NCBI RefSeq assembly: GCF_029222705.1
Contig: NZ_JARGZF010000001.1
Span: forward strand, 2,228,437-2,292,436
Direction: 5' to 3'
Origin: Knoellia sp. p5-6-4
GTDB taxonomy: Bacteria; Actinomycetota; Actinomycetes; Actinomycetales; Dermatophilaceae
Length of the DNA stretch: 64,000 nt
In this document: positions 25,051 to 33,198 of the stretch, in pieces
How the letters are laid out: the number at the start of each line of letters is the position of its first letter
Position numbering within the stretch: the first letter of the stretch is position 1
Made by a program: the position numbers and the translations under genes
The notes under the pieces: model-generated
Told to the model about the DNA's origin: nothing
What the model saw: the letters and a program-made list of their open reading frames with translations, nothing else
Databases searched by the model: none

Positions 25051-25848
25051 CGGCAGCAACCACAGGCTGAGCAGACGCCCTACCACCGTCGCGACCACGA
25101 GGACACCACCGAAGACGACCAGCCAGGACCCGACCGCGAACACGACGCCGAGTGGGCCGAACTGGTCGAGGTTGCTGCGCGTGAAGGCCGGCATGAAGAC
25201 CCCCGACAGGCGGGTGAGGGCCAACATCAACACCGCGGTGAGCACCGCACCCGGCAGCAGGTTGCGCCACGGCACCCGTGCGCCGAGAAGGAGCCGTGAG
25301 GTCCACCACCACAGCAGGGTGTTGGCCGCCAGCTGCACCACGCTCCGCAGGAGCCCCGTGCTGGCTACGCCCGTCATCGACCGCAGCAGCAGCGCAGTCA
25401 CCTGCAGCACGACCAGCCACCCGAGGATCCACAGCAGGCTGCTCCGGAGCGCCCGCACCCCGCGGTCGCTCGGCAGCTCCCAGGCGCGGGCGTACATCCG
25501 CTGCAGCGCCCGGGAGAAGCTGGACGCCGAGAGGAGCGAGACCAGGAGACCTGCGATCCCCGTCTCGGCCTGGTACGCCTGCTCGGTCAGCGCAGCCTGC
25601 CGCAGCGGCTCCATGACGTCCTCACGCAATCCGATGACGTCACGCATCTGCTGCATCACGCCCTGCACCCACGCCTCGGGCATGAAGGCGCCCAGCACCA
25701 TGAGCATGGGGATGAGGGCGAGCAGGGCCTGCGCCCCCAGCGCGAGCGAGCGGTCCATCAGCTCGATCCGCGACAGCTCCGACAGCAGTCGGCGCAGCGG
25801 CGGAAAGAGGTCGAGCACCCGAAGCAACCGCTGGCGCGCTGCGCTCAT
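24880..25848 (-). CDS. YihY/UPF0761-family inner membrane protein
   Basis: A 322-residue membrane protein. It has six predicted membrane segments with the family's organisation: SLALGAQALLALIPMLMVLGAF, SASSFSRALQRMYARAWELP, LRSSLLWILGWLVVLQVTAL, NTLLWWWTSRLLLGARVPWRNLLPGAV, and the FGPLGVVFAVGSWLVVFGGVLVVATVVGRLL end. The start is ATG 25848, overlapping the preceding stop as ATGA. The charged tail after about residue 265 lies antisense to the end of the exporter gene and has no family equivalent, so it may be a dispensable read-through extension. The function of the family is unresolved; it was once misnamed ribonuclease BN. Confidence 0.8.
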   Translation of the reverse strand: MSAARQRLLRVLDLFPPLRRLLSELSRIELMDRSLALGAQALLALIPMLMVLGAFMPEAWVQGVMQQMRDVIGLREDVMEPLRQAALTEQAYQAETGIAGLLVSLLSASSFSRALQRMYARAWELPSDRGVRALRSSLLWILGWLVVLQVTALLLRSMTGVASTGLLRSVVQLAANTLLWWWTSRLLLGARVPWRNLLPGAVLTAVLMLALTRLSGVFMPAFTRSNLDQFGPLGVVFAVGSWLVVFGGVLVVATVVGRLLSLWLLPSAGEAGRAVVGGRGGHAVPAVDDTLGPRLPRRDPAREEEGRQGDQGQGEQRGPKAG

Positions 25849-26198
25849 CGACCGGTGGCCTGCCACCTCTTCAGTGCACGCCTCGCCCCTCGGGCGCGCG
25901 TCACCCGGTCTTGGTGAGCGGTGATCGGCGGCGAGGTCCGGTGCGCGGCCACCCGGCCGGCGGAGGGGCCGTCGAGCGAGATGTGGGTGACCTCGAGGCC
26001 CTTGGCGTCGAGCAGAGCCACGAGGTCGGCGATGTCGTCCCTACGCCGCAGGGCGGCGCGAAGGGTGGTGCACGGCCCCGAGGCGGTGGTGACGAGCGGT
26101 TGCAGGGCAGCGCGCAGCACCGGGCCGAGCGACCCTGCGACGGTAATCTCGTAGGTGCCGGTCGTCAGCTCGCGCGTGAGGTCGCTGCCCAGAGTCAT
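25845..26198 (-). CDS. Small unknown protein, paralogue of its upstream neighbour
   Basis: A 117-residue protein with YEITVAGSLGPVLRAALQPL, CTTLRAALRRRDDIADLVALLDAKGLEVTHISL and then a basic tail ending RGARRALKRWQATGR. The first ~70 residues align by eye with the neighbouring 86-residue protein (YE-I/V-x-VAG; T-L-x-x-x-x-x-x-D-x-A-x-L-x-x-x-L-x-x-x-GLEV). A beta-alpha-beta fold is likely, perhaps a ligand or protein-interaction module. I do not know the family. It overlaps both neighbours by ATGA, so three proteins are made from one message in fixed ratio, including the YihY membrane protein. Confidence 0.65.
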   Translation of the reverse strand: MTLGSDLTRELTTGTYEITVAGSLGPVLRAALQPLVTTASGPCTTLRAALRRRDDIADLVALLDAKGLEVTHISLDGPSAGRVAAHRTSPPITAHQDRVTRARGARRALKRWQATGR

Positions 26199-26455
26199 GG
26201 TGCGTCCGCCGTCCCCTCCGCAGCCGTCCCGCCGGCCGGCGACTCGGTGCCGGGGAGGCGACGCACCTCGACCACCTCGAGGCCGAAGGCGCGCAGCCGG
26301 TGCAGGAAGGCGTGCAGGGCAGCCTGGTCGGTGAAGTGGCCGGTGAGGACCGTGCGGAACTCGTGCTCGGCGACCTCCACGTCGCCGAGCTCGTCGAGCA
26401 GGTCCTGGGTGGGCACCAGCCCGGCCACCCGCACCTCGTAGGACCGTTCCGTCAT
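26195..26455 (-). CDS. Small unknown protein, first gene of coupled operon
   Basis: An 86-residue protein: SYEVRVAGLVPTQDLLDELG, then EFRTVLTGHFTDQAALHAFLHRLRAFGLEVVEVRRL and a short Ala/Gly/Thr tail. It is a tandem paralogue of the next gene but lacks its basic tail. There are no membrane segments. It overlaps the next gene by ATGA. It lies 122 bases downstream of the MalT-like regulator on the same strand and may be its target or part of its signalling (inference). The ribosome binding site is weak. Confidence 0.62.
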   Translation of the reverse strand: MTERSYEVRVAGLVPTQDLLDELGDVEVAEHEFRTVLTGHFTDQAALHAFLHRLRAFGLEVVEVRRLPGTESPAGGTAAEGTADAP

Positions 26456-26546
26456 CGCCGTCGTCACATCCCGCCCGTCGTTGCGTACTGGTCCAGCACA
26501 CCTGCGCGGCCAGGAAGCGGCATCACCCGGGAAGGATGAATGGGTG

Positions 26547-26561
26547 CCCGGGGGGCCCGGG
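26547..26561 (-). terminator. GC hairpin after the MalT-like gene
   Basis: CCCGGG-GGG-CCCGGG, 16 bases beyond the stop of the regulator and upstream of the small-protein operon. It is G-rich and could also fold differently. Confidence 0.4.
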
Positions 26562-26577
26562 GTCGCGGTCCGCACGG

Positions 26578-29328
26578 TCAGGAGGCGCTGGCGGTGGTGG
26601 CGTCCGAGTCCCCCAGCAGCCCCAGCTCACGGGCACGGCGGATGGCGGCATTGCGGCGGTTGACGGCGAGCTTGCGCAGGATGTTCCGCACGTGAGTGCG
26701 CACCGTGTTGACCGAGATGAACATCCGCCCCGCGATCTCCTCCGTGGTGAGCAGCTCGGCGAGGTGCGCGAGCACCTCCAGCTCCTTCGCCGTGAGCTCC
26801 TCCACCGGAGCCTCCGACGCCCGGAGCACGGCGTGCTGCGACGAGGCGTGGGGGGCCGCCCCCGCCGGGCGGTCGCCGATCGGGCCCTGGGCGAGCCAGG
26901 CATGCTCCTGCAGGGCGACCGGGTCCGACGACAGGAGCCGCTGCACCAGGGCCCCGCCCTCGCGGAACGGCCGTCTCATGCCCTCGGGGGCTGCCAGTCG
27001 CAGCGAGCGGTCCAAGGCGGCGTGCGCCCGGACCGGCGCGTTCTGCTGCAGGTCGCGCGCGCCCTCGGCCAGGAGCGCCATCACCTCCGTCTGCAGGTTC
27101 GGGTCGTTGTGCCGCACGTGCGAGAGCCGGTCCTCCACGGCCGTGAGCTGCCCCATCTGGGCGAAGGCCACGGCCGCCACGGCCGCCGCCTGCGGCATGC
27201 CCTGGTGTTCGACCGCGTTGAGGGAGTTCAGCGCCTGTTCGGTGCGGCCGCTGGCGAGGCCCAGCCGTGCGGCCTCCACGCGCAGCCGGTCGGCCAGCCA
27301 CGGGTCGGTCCTCCCCGCCGCGTCAGCGGCGGAGTCGAGCCGGGTCAGGGCCGCCTGGGGGTTCCCGGCAGCGCGCTCGACGCCGGCGAGCACGGCCTCG
27401 GCCAGGGCCCTGCAGAGGGGGTGCCCGCCGAGGGTGGGGGAGGTGAAGGCCACGGAGACGTGGTGACGGGCCTCCTTGGCGTGACACCGCTCGAGGGCGA
27501 TGGCGCCCAGCGCGATGTGGGCGGCGGCCTCACCGTGGCAGACCGCGGCCGACCGCTTGCCGTCGGAGAGAGCCAGCGAGTCCTCCGCGGTCCGCGCGGC
27601 ACGCGCCAGGTGACCCTCCAGGACGTCCACGACGGCGAGGTGCCCGAGGACGTCCGCGAGGATGCCGGACGGCATACCGCTGGCCTCGGTGACCGAGACC
27701 GCAGCCTCGTTCAGGACGGCGCGCGCCCGGCGGGCGTCGCCGCGACGCATGGCCGTGAGGCCGCGGCACCGTGCCAGCAGGGCGACCAGGCCGGGGTTGG
27801 TGACACCCAGTGAGCTGGGGCGTGCGTGCTCGAGGGCCTCCGCCGCCACCTCGCCCAGCACGGCCGCCTCGTCGGCGCTCCCGTCCATGGCCGCCCGGGC
27901 GACGTCGATGGCGGCGAGGGTGGCCGCCACCACGGGGGGAGCGGGTCTGGCAGCGTCGGTCGGCGCGGCGAGCAACCCGTCCCTGCCCGCGGCCAGCTCC
28001 CCGGCGCAGGTGTGGGCGTCACCCAGCACCAGGGACACGGCGGCTCGGACGGCACAGGCCTCCGGCGCGTCGAGCTCGCGGGGAAGCCGGGTCGCCGCAG
28101 ACCACAGGGGTCCGGCGAGGTCCCCCTCGGAGAGCAGCACCGCGACGCGGTCGGCGGCCACCATCAGGGCGGCGACCTCCTGCCATGCGTGGATGGCCGC
28201 GAGGTGGGACAGGGCGCGGTCCGGCAGACCCTCCCGCTCGCACCAGGTGGCTGCGGTGCGGTGCAGCTCGGCCCAGCGCTGCGGTCGCTCGTAGGCGAGC
28301 TGGGCCTGGAGCAGCTCCTTGAAGAAGGGGTAGTAGCGGAAGCAGCCGGGCTGCCCCGGCACCGGCTCGACGAAGGTGCTGGGATGCCCGAGTCCCGCGA
28401 GGACGTGGCGGGCCTCCGGCCCGCGCAGCTCGGTGACCAGGGCGGGCGAGAGCACGTCGGCCACCGCGGTCTCGAGCAGGAAGTCGCGCACCTCCGAGGT
28501 CTGCACGTCCAGGACCTCGCCCACCAGGTACTCGTTGATGTCGACGGCCGAGGTGACCGCCGACGCCGCCGACCGGTCGACGTCGTCCTGGCCGGCCAGG
28601 GCGCGCGCCGCGAACCGCAGGCCTGCCGCCCAGCCACGGACCCTCGTGTTGACGGCGTGGAGCACCTCCGCGTCGAGCGCCACCCCGGCACGGCCGAGCA
28701 GGGTGGCGGCCTCGCTGTCGTCGAACGCCAGGTCTGCCACGCGCAGCTCGACCAGGGAGTCCTCCAGCCGGTACCGGTACAGCGGCAGCGCCGGGTCGAC
28801 CCGTGTCACCAGCACCAGGCCCAGCCGGCCGGCGGTGTGCTCGAGGAGGTAGTGCAGCTCCCGGGCCTCGTCGGGATGCACGAGGTCGTAGCCATCGAGC
28901 ACGACCGTCAGGCGCTGGGGTGCCGACGCGATGCCTTCTGCCAGGGTGGTGAGCTGCGACCGGGAGAGGCGTGTCGTGCCGGTGCCGTCGGCGCGGACCT
29001 GTGGCACGGGCACGCCCAGTCGTCCCAGGCACAGCACGAGGTCGACCCACAGCGAGTCGCCACCGTCGTCGAAGGTCACCCATGCCGTCGGGGACCGCAG
29101 CAGGCGCTGGCGCGCCCAGTCCGCGACGAGGGTGGTCTTGCCGGTTCCCGCGGGCGCGCTGACGAGCGTCAGAGGGGTGTGCTCGGAGGCCGCCAAGGCG
29201 GACAGCAGGCGGGGCCGGGCGACGTGAGGTGAGGGCAGCCCGGGTATGCCGTACCGGGCTGCCGAGAGCAGTGACCGTGTGGCGGTGCTCGAGCTCGACC
29301 CGGTCTTCTTCGGCCTCGAAGGCATCAC
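26578..29328 (-). CDS. MalT-like large LuxR-family regulator (LAL/STAND type)
   Basis: A 916-residue regulator. The Walker A site is SAPAGTGKTTLVADWA (residues 58-66) and Walker B is LTVVLDGYDLV; together with the REGWAAGLR-like RVRGWAAGLRFAARAL this is the MalT nucleotide-binding domain. The middle ~450 residues are helical TPR-like repeats that normally bind an inducer. The C-terminus (residues ~845-905) is a LuxR DNA-binding domain: ELTAKELEVLAHLAELLTTEE, then IAGRMFISVNTVRTHVRNILRKL. Such proteins bind DNA on ATP and ligand binding. The GTG at 29328 has AAGGA six bases upstream. It sits at the centre of a cluster of small envelope-type genes. Confidence 0.88.
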   Translation of the reverse strand: MMPSRPKKTGSSSSTATRSLLSAARYGIPGLPSPHVARPRLLSALAASEHTPLTLVSAPAGTGKTTLVADWARQRLLRSPTAWVTFDDGGDSLWVDLVLCLGRLGVPVPQVRADGTGTTRLSRSQLTTLAEGIASAPQRLTVVLDGYDLVHPDEARELHYLLEHTAGRLGLVLVTRVDPALPLYRYRLEDSLVELRVADLAFDDSEAATLLGRAGVALDAEVLHAVNTRVRGWAAGLRFAARALAGQDDVDRSAASAVTSAVDINEYLVGEVLDVQTSEVRDFLLETAVADVLSPALVTELRGPEARHVLAGLGHPSTFVEPVPGQPGCFRYYPFFKELLQAQLAYERPQRWAELHRTAATWCEREGLPDRALSHLAAIHAWQEVAALMVAADRVAVLLSEGDLAGPLWSAATRLPRELDAPEACAVRAAVSLVLGDAHTCAGELAAGRDGLLAAPTDAARPAPPVVAATLAAIDVARAAMDGSADEAAVLGEVAAEALEHARPSSLGVTNPGLVALLARCRGLTAMRRGDARRARAVLNEAAVSVTEASGMPSGILADVLGHLAVVDVLEGHLARAARTAEDSLALSDGKRSAAVCHGEAAAHIALGAIALERCHAKEARHHVSVAFTSPTLGGHPLCRALAEAVLAGVERAAGNPQAALTRLDSAADAAGRTDPWLADRLRVEAARLGLASGRTEQALNSLNAVEHQGMPQAAAVAAVAFAQMGQLTAVEDRLSHVRHNDPNLQTEVMALLAEGARDLQQNAPVRAHAALDRSLRLAAPEGMRRPFREGGALVQRLLSSDPVALQEHAWLAQGPIGDRPAGAAPHASSQHAVLRASEAPVEELTAKELEVLAHLAELLTTEEIAGRMFISVNTVRTHVRNILRKLAVNRRNAAIRRARELGLLGDSDATTASAS

Positions 29329-29578
29329 ACCATGGGTCCTTCTCCCCCGCCTGCTTCAGTGGATGGGACGTCAAGACGACGCCTGCGACTTCAGGCTAGG
29401 CGGCTGCCGCGGGGTGGACCATGAGCACTAGGGAGGGGATGCATCAGGACTAGGTCAGGGATGCCCCTGGTCCGCATGTATGAGAAGCGCCTGCGCCATC
29501 GGTATGACTGTTGGCAGCGGCGGACACGTGTCGTTACGAGGACGACGTGCGCCTCACCGCGTGCCGGCAGAGACGAAA
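29329..29578. other. Intergenic region, promoter of the MalT-like gene
   Basis: Together with the terminator beside it this is 301 bases without a gene. On the minus strand TAGCCT (about 29393-29398) with an upstream-lying CTAG-rich stretch could serve the regulator. Plus-strand open frames here lack a binding site and coding bias. No repeat or RNA structure stands out. Confidence 0.4.
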
Positions 29579-29604
29579 GCTCCCGCGCACCGGGGCGCGG
29601 GAGC
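29579..29604 (-). terminator. Intrinsic terminator of the SHOCT gene
   Basis: Perfect 10-base stem (29579-29588, 29595-29604) with a 6-base loop, followed on the minus strand by TTTCGTCT, 25 bases beyond the stop. It is one of the few hairpins here with a T-rich tail. Confidence 0.8.
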
Positions 29605-29629
29605 CTCGCTGGGAGCCTGAGGACCGGGA

Positions 29630-30007
29630 TCAGGCCAAGGCCTTCTCCTTGAGGCGCTCGTACTCGGCCTGGGAGATCTCCCCTGCGTCCAGCATCCGCC
29701 GGGCCTGCGCGACCTGGTCGACCGGGGTGGCCTTGCCGGCGACTTCCTTGATGTAGGCCTCCTGCTGCTGCTGCAGCGACTGGGCCTCCTTCATGGACCG
29801 ATCCGCCATGCTGCGGCCACGGGCCACGAGGTAGATCAGTGCGGTGAGGAACGGCACGAAGATCAGGGCGATGACCCACACAGCCTTGGCGAAGCCGCCG
29901 GTCTCGCGGTCCCGGAACAGGTCCGTGAGGATCGAGAACATGACCATCAGGTAGGCCACGAACGCGAAACTGATGATGATGAACCACACAACGTCCCAGA
30001 AATCCAT
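29630..30007 (-). CDS. Two-helix membrane protein with C-terminal SHOCT motif
   Basis: A 125-residue protein. Residues ~5-30 and ~42-65 are membrane helices of the PLDc_N type (FFIIISFAFVAYLMVMFSIL-like; AVWVIALIFVPFLTALIYLVARG). A Gln-rich linker follows, and residues ~93-123 form a SHOCT motif (VDQVAQARRMLDAGEISQAEYERLKEKAL), a short helical hairpin seen at the ends of many stress proteins. AGGAG lies seven bases before the ATG. A second SHOCT protein is encoded at 33199-33504 in the same cluster. Its function is unknown, probably in envelope stress. Confidence 0.82.
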   Translation of the reverse strand: MDFWDVVWFIIISFAFVAYLMVMFSILTDLFRDRETGGFAKAVWVIALIFVPFLTALIYLVARGRSMADRSMKEAQSLQQQQEAYIKEVAGKATPVDQVAQARRMLDAGEISQAEYERLKEKALA

Positions 30008-30059
30008 TCCAGGCTCCTATCTGTGAAATGCCAAGGCCTCGCGAGAGAGGGCTCTCTCA

Positions 30060-30118
30060 CCTCGAAGTGTGATGTCGCGCCCGTGGTCTCACCTCATCTG
30101 CGAGGGGTGACTTCGAGG
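30060..30118. promoter_or_regulatory. Inverted repeat CCTCGAAGT / ACTTCGAGG upstream of the SHOCT gene
   Basis: Perfect 9-base arms at 30060-30068 and 30110-30118, 41 bases apart, in the 132-base gap before the SHOCT gene. The spacing suits DNA looping or two half-sites rather than a hairpin. A small palindrome GAGAGAG-GG-CTCTCTC (30043-30058) lies beside it. Confidence 0.4.
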
Positions 30119-30139
30119 GCTTGCTCGCCGTCGCGCAGG

Positions 30140-30550
30140 TCAACAGCTGGCCTGCAGGGCCGCCTCGAGGTCGAGGAAGGCGTTCTTCAGCTCGCCGACG
30201 TCCCTGCGCGCCGCCGCGACCGAGTCCTCGGACGGAGCCGCCGTCGCGGCGCCGAAGCTCGTCTGCAGCTCCGCGGCCTGCTTCTTCACCTCGCTGATCT
30301 GTGCCTCGAACTGCTGCTTGGCGGTGTCCGTCAGCTGGTTGAGGTCGTCGCCGATGGCCTGGAGCTTGGTCTTGACGTCGTCCGCGTTCTCGGCGCTGAC
30401 GTCGGTCTCGCGCAGGGCGTTCATCGACGCCGCGAGCGCGTCGAGGTCCTGGCAGAAGGCGGGTGGTTCAGCGCCCCCGCAGCCTGCGAGCCCCGCGGGC
30501 ACCAGCGCGAGCCAGACGAGGGCGGCGGCAACGGTTGTGGTCCTTCTCAT
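30140..30550 (-). CDS. Small secreted lipoprotein, unknown
   Basis: A 136-residue lipoprotein. The signal peptide MRRTTTVAAALVWLALVPAG ends in the lipobox LAGC, so the mature protein should start at that Cys (about residue 24) and be anchored outside the membrane. The rest is helical with heptad-like spacing (LNQLTDTAKQQFEAQISEVK; ARRDVGELKNAFLDLEAAL) and a Cys close to the start (AFCQDLDAL) and one at the very end, which could form a disulfide. GGTGAGGAC precedes the ATG. It is divergent from the membrane protein gene at 30671, with a palindrome between them. Confidence 0.78.
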   Translation of the reverse strand: MRRTTTVAAALVWLALVPAGLAGCGGAEPPAFCQDLDALAASMNALRETDVSAENADDVKTKLQAIGDDLNQLTDTAKQQFEAQISEVKKQAAELQTSFGAATAAPSEDSVAAARRDVGELKNAFLDLEAALQASC

Positions 30551-30585
30551 GTCCTCACCATCGGGCGGGTGGTCGGTGCAGGGCA

Positions 30586-30602
30586 TCACCCCGGCGGGGT
30601 GA
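30586..30602. promoter_or_regulatory. Palindrome TCACCCC-GGC-GGGGTGA, shared cluster operator
   Basis: A 17-bp palindrome (9-bp arms if extended to CATCACCCC/GGGGTGATG) midway between the divergent lipoprotein and membrane-protein genes. The same TCACCCC-N3-GGGGTGA is found at 32130-32146 upstream of the DUF7144-like gene. It is a candidate site for one regulator of the cluster. Confidence 0.6.
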
Positions 30603-30670
30603 TGTCGGGGCAGGACTCCGGGGTGACGGTGGAGTTGCACCAGACCGACGCGTTGGAAGAAGGCTGTGCC

Positions 30671-32119
30671 ATGGACGACACCACTGAGGTCGAGCGCCTG
30701 CGCGCGCGCGTCGCCGAGCTCGAGGGTGAGCTCAGCACCGCCAGGGGGTCGGCCCACCTGGCCAGGGACCACAAGCGCTCCGCCTGGTATGCCGTGGGGT
30801 CCGCGCTGCTCCTCGTGCTCGCCTGCGTGCTGGCGCCGCTGTCGGTGACGGCGGTCTGGGCGAGCACGCAGGTCTCCGACACCGAGCAGTACGTGCAGAC
30901 CGTGGCGCCGCTGGCGGAGGACCCGGCCGTGCAGGCCGCGGTGGCCGACGAGGTCACCCGGGCGGTGCTCGAGGGTCTCGACATCGAGACCTTCACCCGC
31001 GAGACGCTGGAGACGCTGGCCCAACAGGAGAACGTGCCGCCTCGCGTGGCCGCGGTGCTGCCCGGCCTGGCCGTGCCCATCACCAACGGTGTCGAGAGCT
31101 TCACGCGGACCCAGATCACCCGGCTCGTCCAGAGCCCGCAGTTCGCGCAGCTGTGGGAGCGGGTGAACACCGTGGCCCACGAGCAGCTGGTGAACCTGCT
31201 CGAGGGAAACGAGGGCGGTGCGGTGAGCGCCCAGGGCGACACCGTGACCCTCAACCTCGCGCCGATCATCGACCAGGTGAAGCAGCGCCTCGTCAGCGAG
31301 GGGTTCACCCTCGCCGAGCGCGTGCCCACGGTCGACCGGTCGTTCGTCCTGGTCCAGTCCGAGACCATCACCAACGCCCAGGGCGCCTACCGGCTCCTGA
31401 ACACCCTGGGCGTCTGGCTCCCCGTCATCGCCCTGGCGATGTTCGCCGGGGGTGTGTTCCTCGCGCGGGACCGCCGGCGCGCCGTGCTGCGGGGGTCGTT
31501 GGGGGTCGTCGGCGCCCTGCTGCTCTTCGGGGTGGGCCTGGCCCTGGCCCGGGCGGCCTACGTGAACGCCCTGCCGGGCGGTGTGCTGGACGAGCAGGCT
31601 GCCGGCAACGTCTTCGACACGTTGGTGCGCTTCCTGCGGACCGGCGCCCGGGCCCTGGCCGTGGCCGGGCTCCTCGCCGCCCTGGCCGCCTTCCTCCTGG
31701 GCCCGTCCACCGCGGCCTCCCGGACCCGCTCGACGCTGACCCACGGGATCGGCTCGGCCCGCACCGGCGCAGAGGCAGCCGGCTGGCACACCGGTCGCTT
31801 CGGGGTCTGGGCCTGGAGCCGGAGGAGGGCCCTGCGCCTGGGCACCTTCATCGTCGCCGGCCTGGTCCTGCTGTTCTGGACCCGGCCCACAGTGACGGTC
31901 GTCCTGGTGACGGCGGTCGTGGTCGCCGTCGCGCTCGCGCTCATCGAGTTCCTTGCGACTCCGCCGGCCCCCGAGGGCGGTGCCGGCACCGGTGAGGGTG
32001 CTGCCGCCGGGGCCGGGTCGGCCGACGCGGGTGCGGCCGTCCAGCCCGGTGCAGGCGAGCCCGAGTCGGCCCAGGAGCGGCAGCTGCAGCTCAGCGACAA
32101 GTCCCAGCCTCTGCCCTGA
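30671..32119 (+). CDS. Multi-pass membrane protein, unknown
   Basis: A 482-residue protein. A short N-terminal coiled coil (VERLRARVAELEGELSTA) precedes one membrane helix (residues ~38-60). Then comes an extracytoplasmic domain of ~190 residues (QVSDTEQYVQTVAPLAEDPAVQAAVADEVTRAV to FVLVQSETITNAQ), and four or five more helices toward the C-terminus, ending in a Gly/Ala-rich tail. The DTEQYVxTVAPLAxDPAVQ segment is common to an uncharacterised actinobacterial membrane family. The ATG at 30671 has GAAGAAGG upstream. Its place in the cluster suggests an envelope role. Confidence 0.75.
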   Translation: MDDTTEVERLRARVAELEGELSTARGSAHLARDHKRSAWYAVGSALLLVLACVLAPLSVTAVWASTQVSDTEQYVQTVAPLAEDPAVQAAVADEVTRAVLEGLDIETFTRETLETLAQQENVPPRVAAVLPGLAVPITNGVESFTRTQITRLVQSPQFAQLWERVNTVAHEQLVNLLEGNEGGAVSAQGDTVTLNLAPIIDQVKQRLVSEGFTLAERVPTVDRSFVLVQSETITNAQGAYRLLNTLGVWLPVIALAMFAGGVFLARDRRRAVLRGSLGVVGALLLFGVGLALARAAYVNALPGGVLDEQAAGNVFDTLVRFLRTGARALAVAGLLAALAAFLLGPSTAASRTRSTLTHGIGSARTGAEAAGWHTGRFGVWAWSRRRALRLGTFIVAGLVLLFWTRPTVTVVLVTAVVVAVALALIEFLATPPAPEGGAGTGEGAAAGAGSADAGAAVQPGAGEPESAQERQLQLSDKSQPLP

Positions 32120-32129
32120 CGAGCCCAGT

Positions 32130-32146
32130 TCACCCCACAGGGGTGA
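32130..32146. promoter_or_regulatory. Palindrome TCACCCC-ACA-GGGGTGA, second copy of cluster operator
   Basis: A 17-bp palindrome 11 bases after the previous stop and 84 bases before the DUF7144-like gene. It shares both 7-bp arms with the palindrome at 30586-30602. It could double as a short terminator hairpin, but conservation of the arm sequence argues for protein binding. Confidence 0.55.
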
Positions 32147-32230
32147 GGCGGCCCGGGGCGGCGCGGCATACAACAGCAGTGTCAGTGAAACCCAGCGCGC
32201 ATCACGCGCGCGCATCGGACGGAGGCCACC

Positions 32231-32680
32231 ATGGCTACCACCACTCCGGGTCGGGCCACGGCCAGTACCCGCGAATACAGCGCGGGCGCCGTGGGCGTGA
32301 CCGTCTTCGCCGGAATTCTCATGATCATGAGCGGCGTCTTCCACGCCATCCAGGGCATCGTCGCCCTGGTCAACGACGAGTTCTTCGTCGTGGGCAAGGA
32401 CTATGTCTTCACCTTCGACATGACCGGCTGGGGCTGGGCGCACCTGGTGCTCGGCGCGGTCGTCGCCACCGCGGGCTTCTTCCTGTTCCAGGGTGCCACG
32501 TGGGCGCGCACCGTCGCCGTCATCGTGGCCTCGCTGAGCATCATCGCCAACTTCCTGTGGATGCCGTACTACCCCATCTGGAGCCTGACGGTCATCGCCT
32601 TCAACGTGTTCGTCATCTGGGCGGTCACCATGCACGGTCGTGACGTCCTGCAGGCGGGCGAGATGCCGGCTGGGAAGTAG
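32231..32680 (+). CDS. DUF7144-like four-helix membrane protein
   Basis: A 149-residue protein with four membrane helices: VGVTVFAGILMIMSGVFHAIQGI, WGWAHLVLGAVVATAGFFLF, RTVAVIVASLSIIANFLWMP and SLTVIAFNVFVIWAVTMHG. The loop FFVVGKDYVFTFDMTGWGW between the first two helices is a recognisable family signature. The assignment to DUF7144 is from memory. CGGAGG lies five bases before the ATG. The gene lies in the stress-type cluster and has the shared palindrome upstream. The molecular role is unknown. Confidence 0.8.
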   Translation: MATTTPGRATASTREYSAGAVGVTVFAGILMIMSGVFHAIQGIVALVNDEFFVVGKDYVFTFDMTGWGWAHLVLGAVVATAGFFLFQGATWARTVAVIVASLSIIANFLWMPYYPIWSLTVIAFNVFVIWAVTMHGRDVLQAGEMPAGK

Positions 32681-32717
32681 CGGAGCCCTCCCACAACTGA
32701 CCGAAAGGAAGGTCACC

Positions 32718-33188
32718 GTGACCTCGACCGAACCGACGACCGCGTCGTCCGACGTCCATGGCCCCGTCGACTTCGTCCTCCTCGAGTTCCCCCGTGACCA
32801 GCTCACGGGGGAGGCGAGCCAGGCGCTGCTCGACCTGGTCGAGCGCGGCATCATCCGCCTCTACGACCTGCTGGTGATCAGCAAGAACGAGGACGGCTCG
32901 GTGGAGGTGCTCGAGCTCGGCGACCCCTCCGGGGTCGACGGTTTCGCGTACTTCTCCGGCGCCCGCAGCGGGCTCCTCGGCGACGACGACGTTGACGAGG
33001 CGTCGTCGGCCATGCGGGCGGGCACGGTGGCCGCCCTCATCGTCTACGAGAACAGCTGGGCCATCCCCTTCGTCGCCGCTGCGCGCAACAGTGGTGGCGA
33101 GCTCATCGCGAGCGCGCGCATCCCCGCGCCGGTCGTCATGGAGGCCCTGGAGGCCATCGAGGGCACTGAGAGTGCCGAGAGCGCCTGA
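32718..33188 (+). CDS. DUF6325-like protein
   Basis: A 156-residue soluble acidic protein. The segment GPVDFVLLEFPRDQLTGEAS with LLDLVERGIIRLYDLLVISKNEDGSVEVLEL is the family signature, and MRAGTVAALIVYENSWAIPFVAAARNSGGELIASARIP follows. The pattern resembles bacterial proteins with a DUF1269-like membrane-potential fold, but no membrane segment is present here. GAAAGGAAGG precedes the GTG start. It is followed by a SHOCT protein gene only 10 bases downstream, so the two are cotranscribed and probably interact (inference). Confidence 0.8.
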   Translation: MTSTEPTTASSDVHGPVDFVLLEFPRDQLTGEASQALLDLVERGIIRLYDLLVISKNEDGSVEVLELGDPSGVDGFAYFSGARSGLLGDDDVDEASSAMRAGTVAALIVYENSWAIPFVAAARNSGGELIASARIPAPVVMEALEAIEGTESAESA

Positions 33189-33198
33189 GGAGGACGCG

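Noticed and set aside
26547..26561. G-quadruplex
   Set aside because: The G-runs alternate with C-runs and form a simple hairpin more easily than four stacked G-tracts.
29461..29652. Small plus-strand open frame between the MalT-like and SHOCT genes
   Set aside because: It has no ribosome binding site, crosses a strong minus-strand terminator and shows no codon bias.
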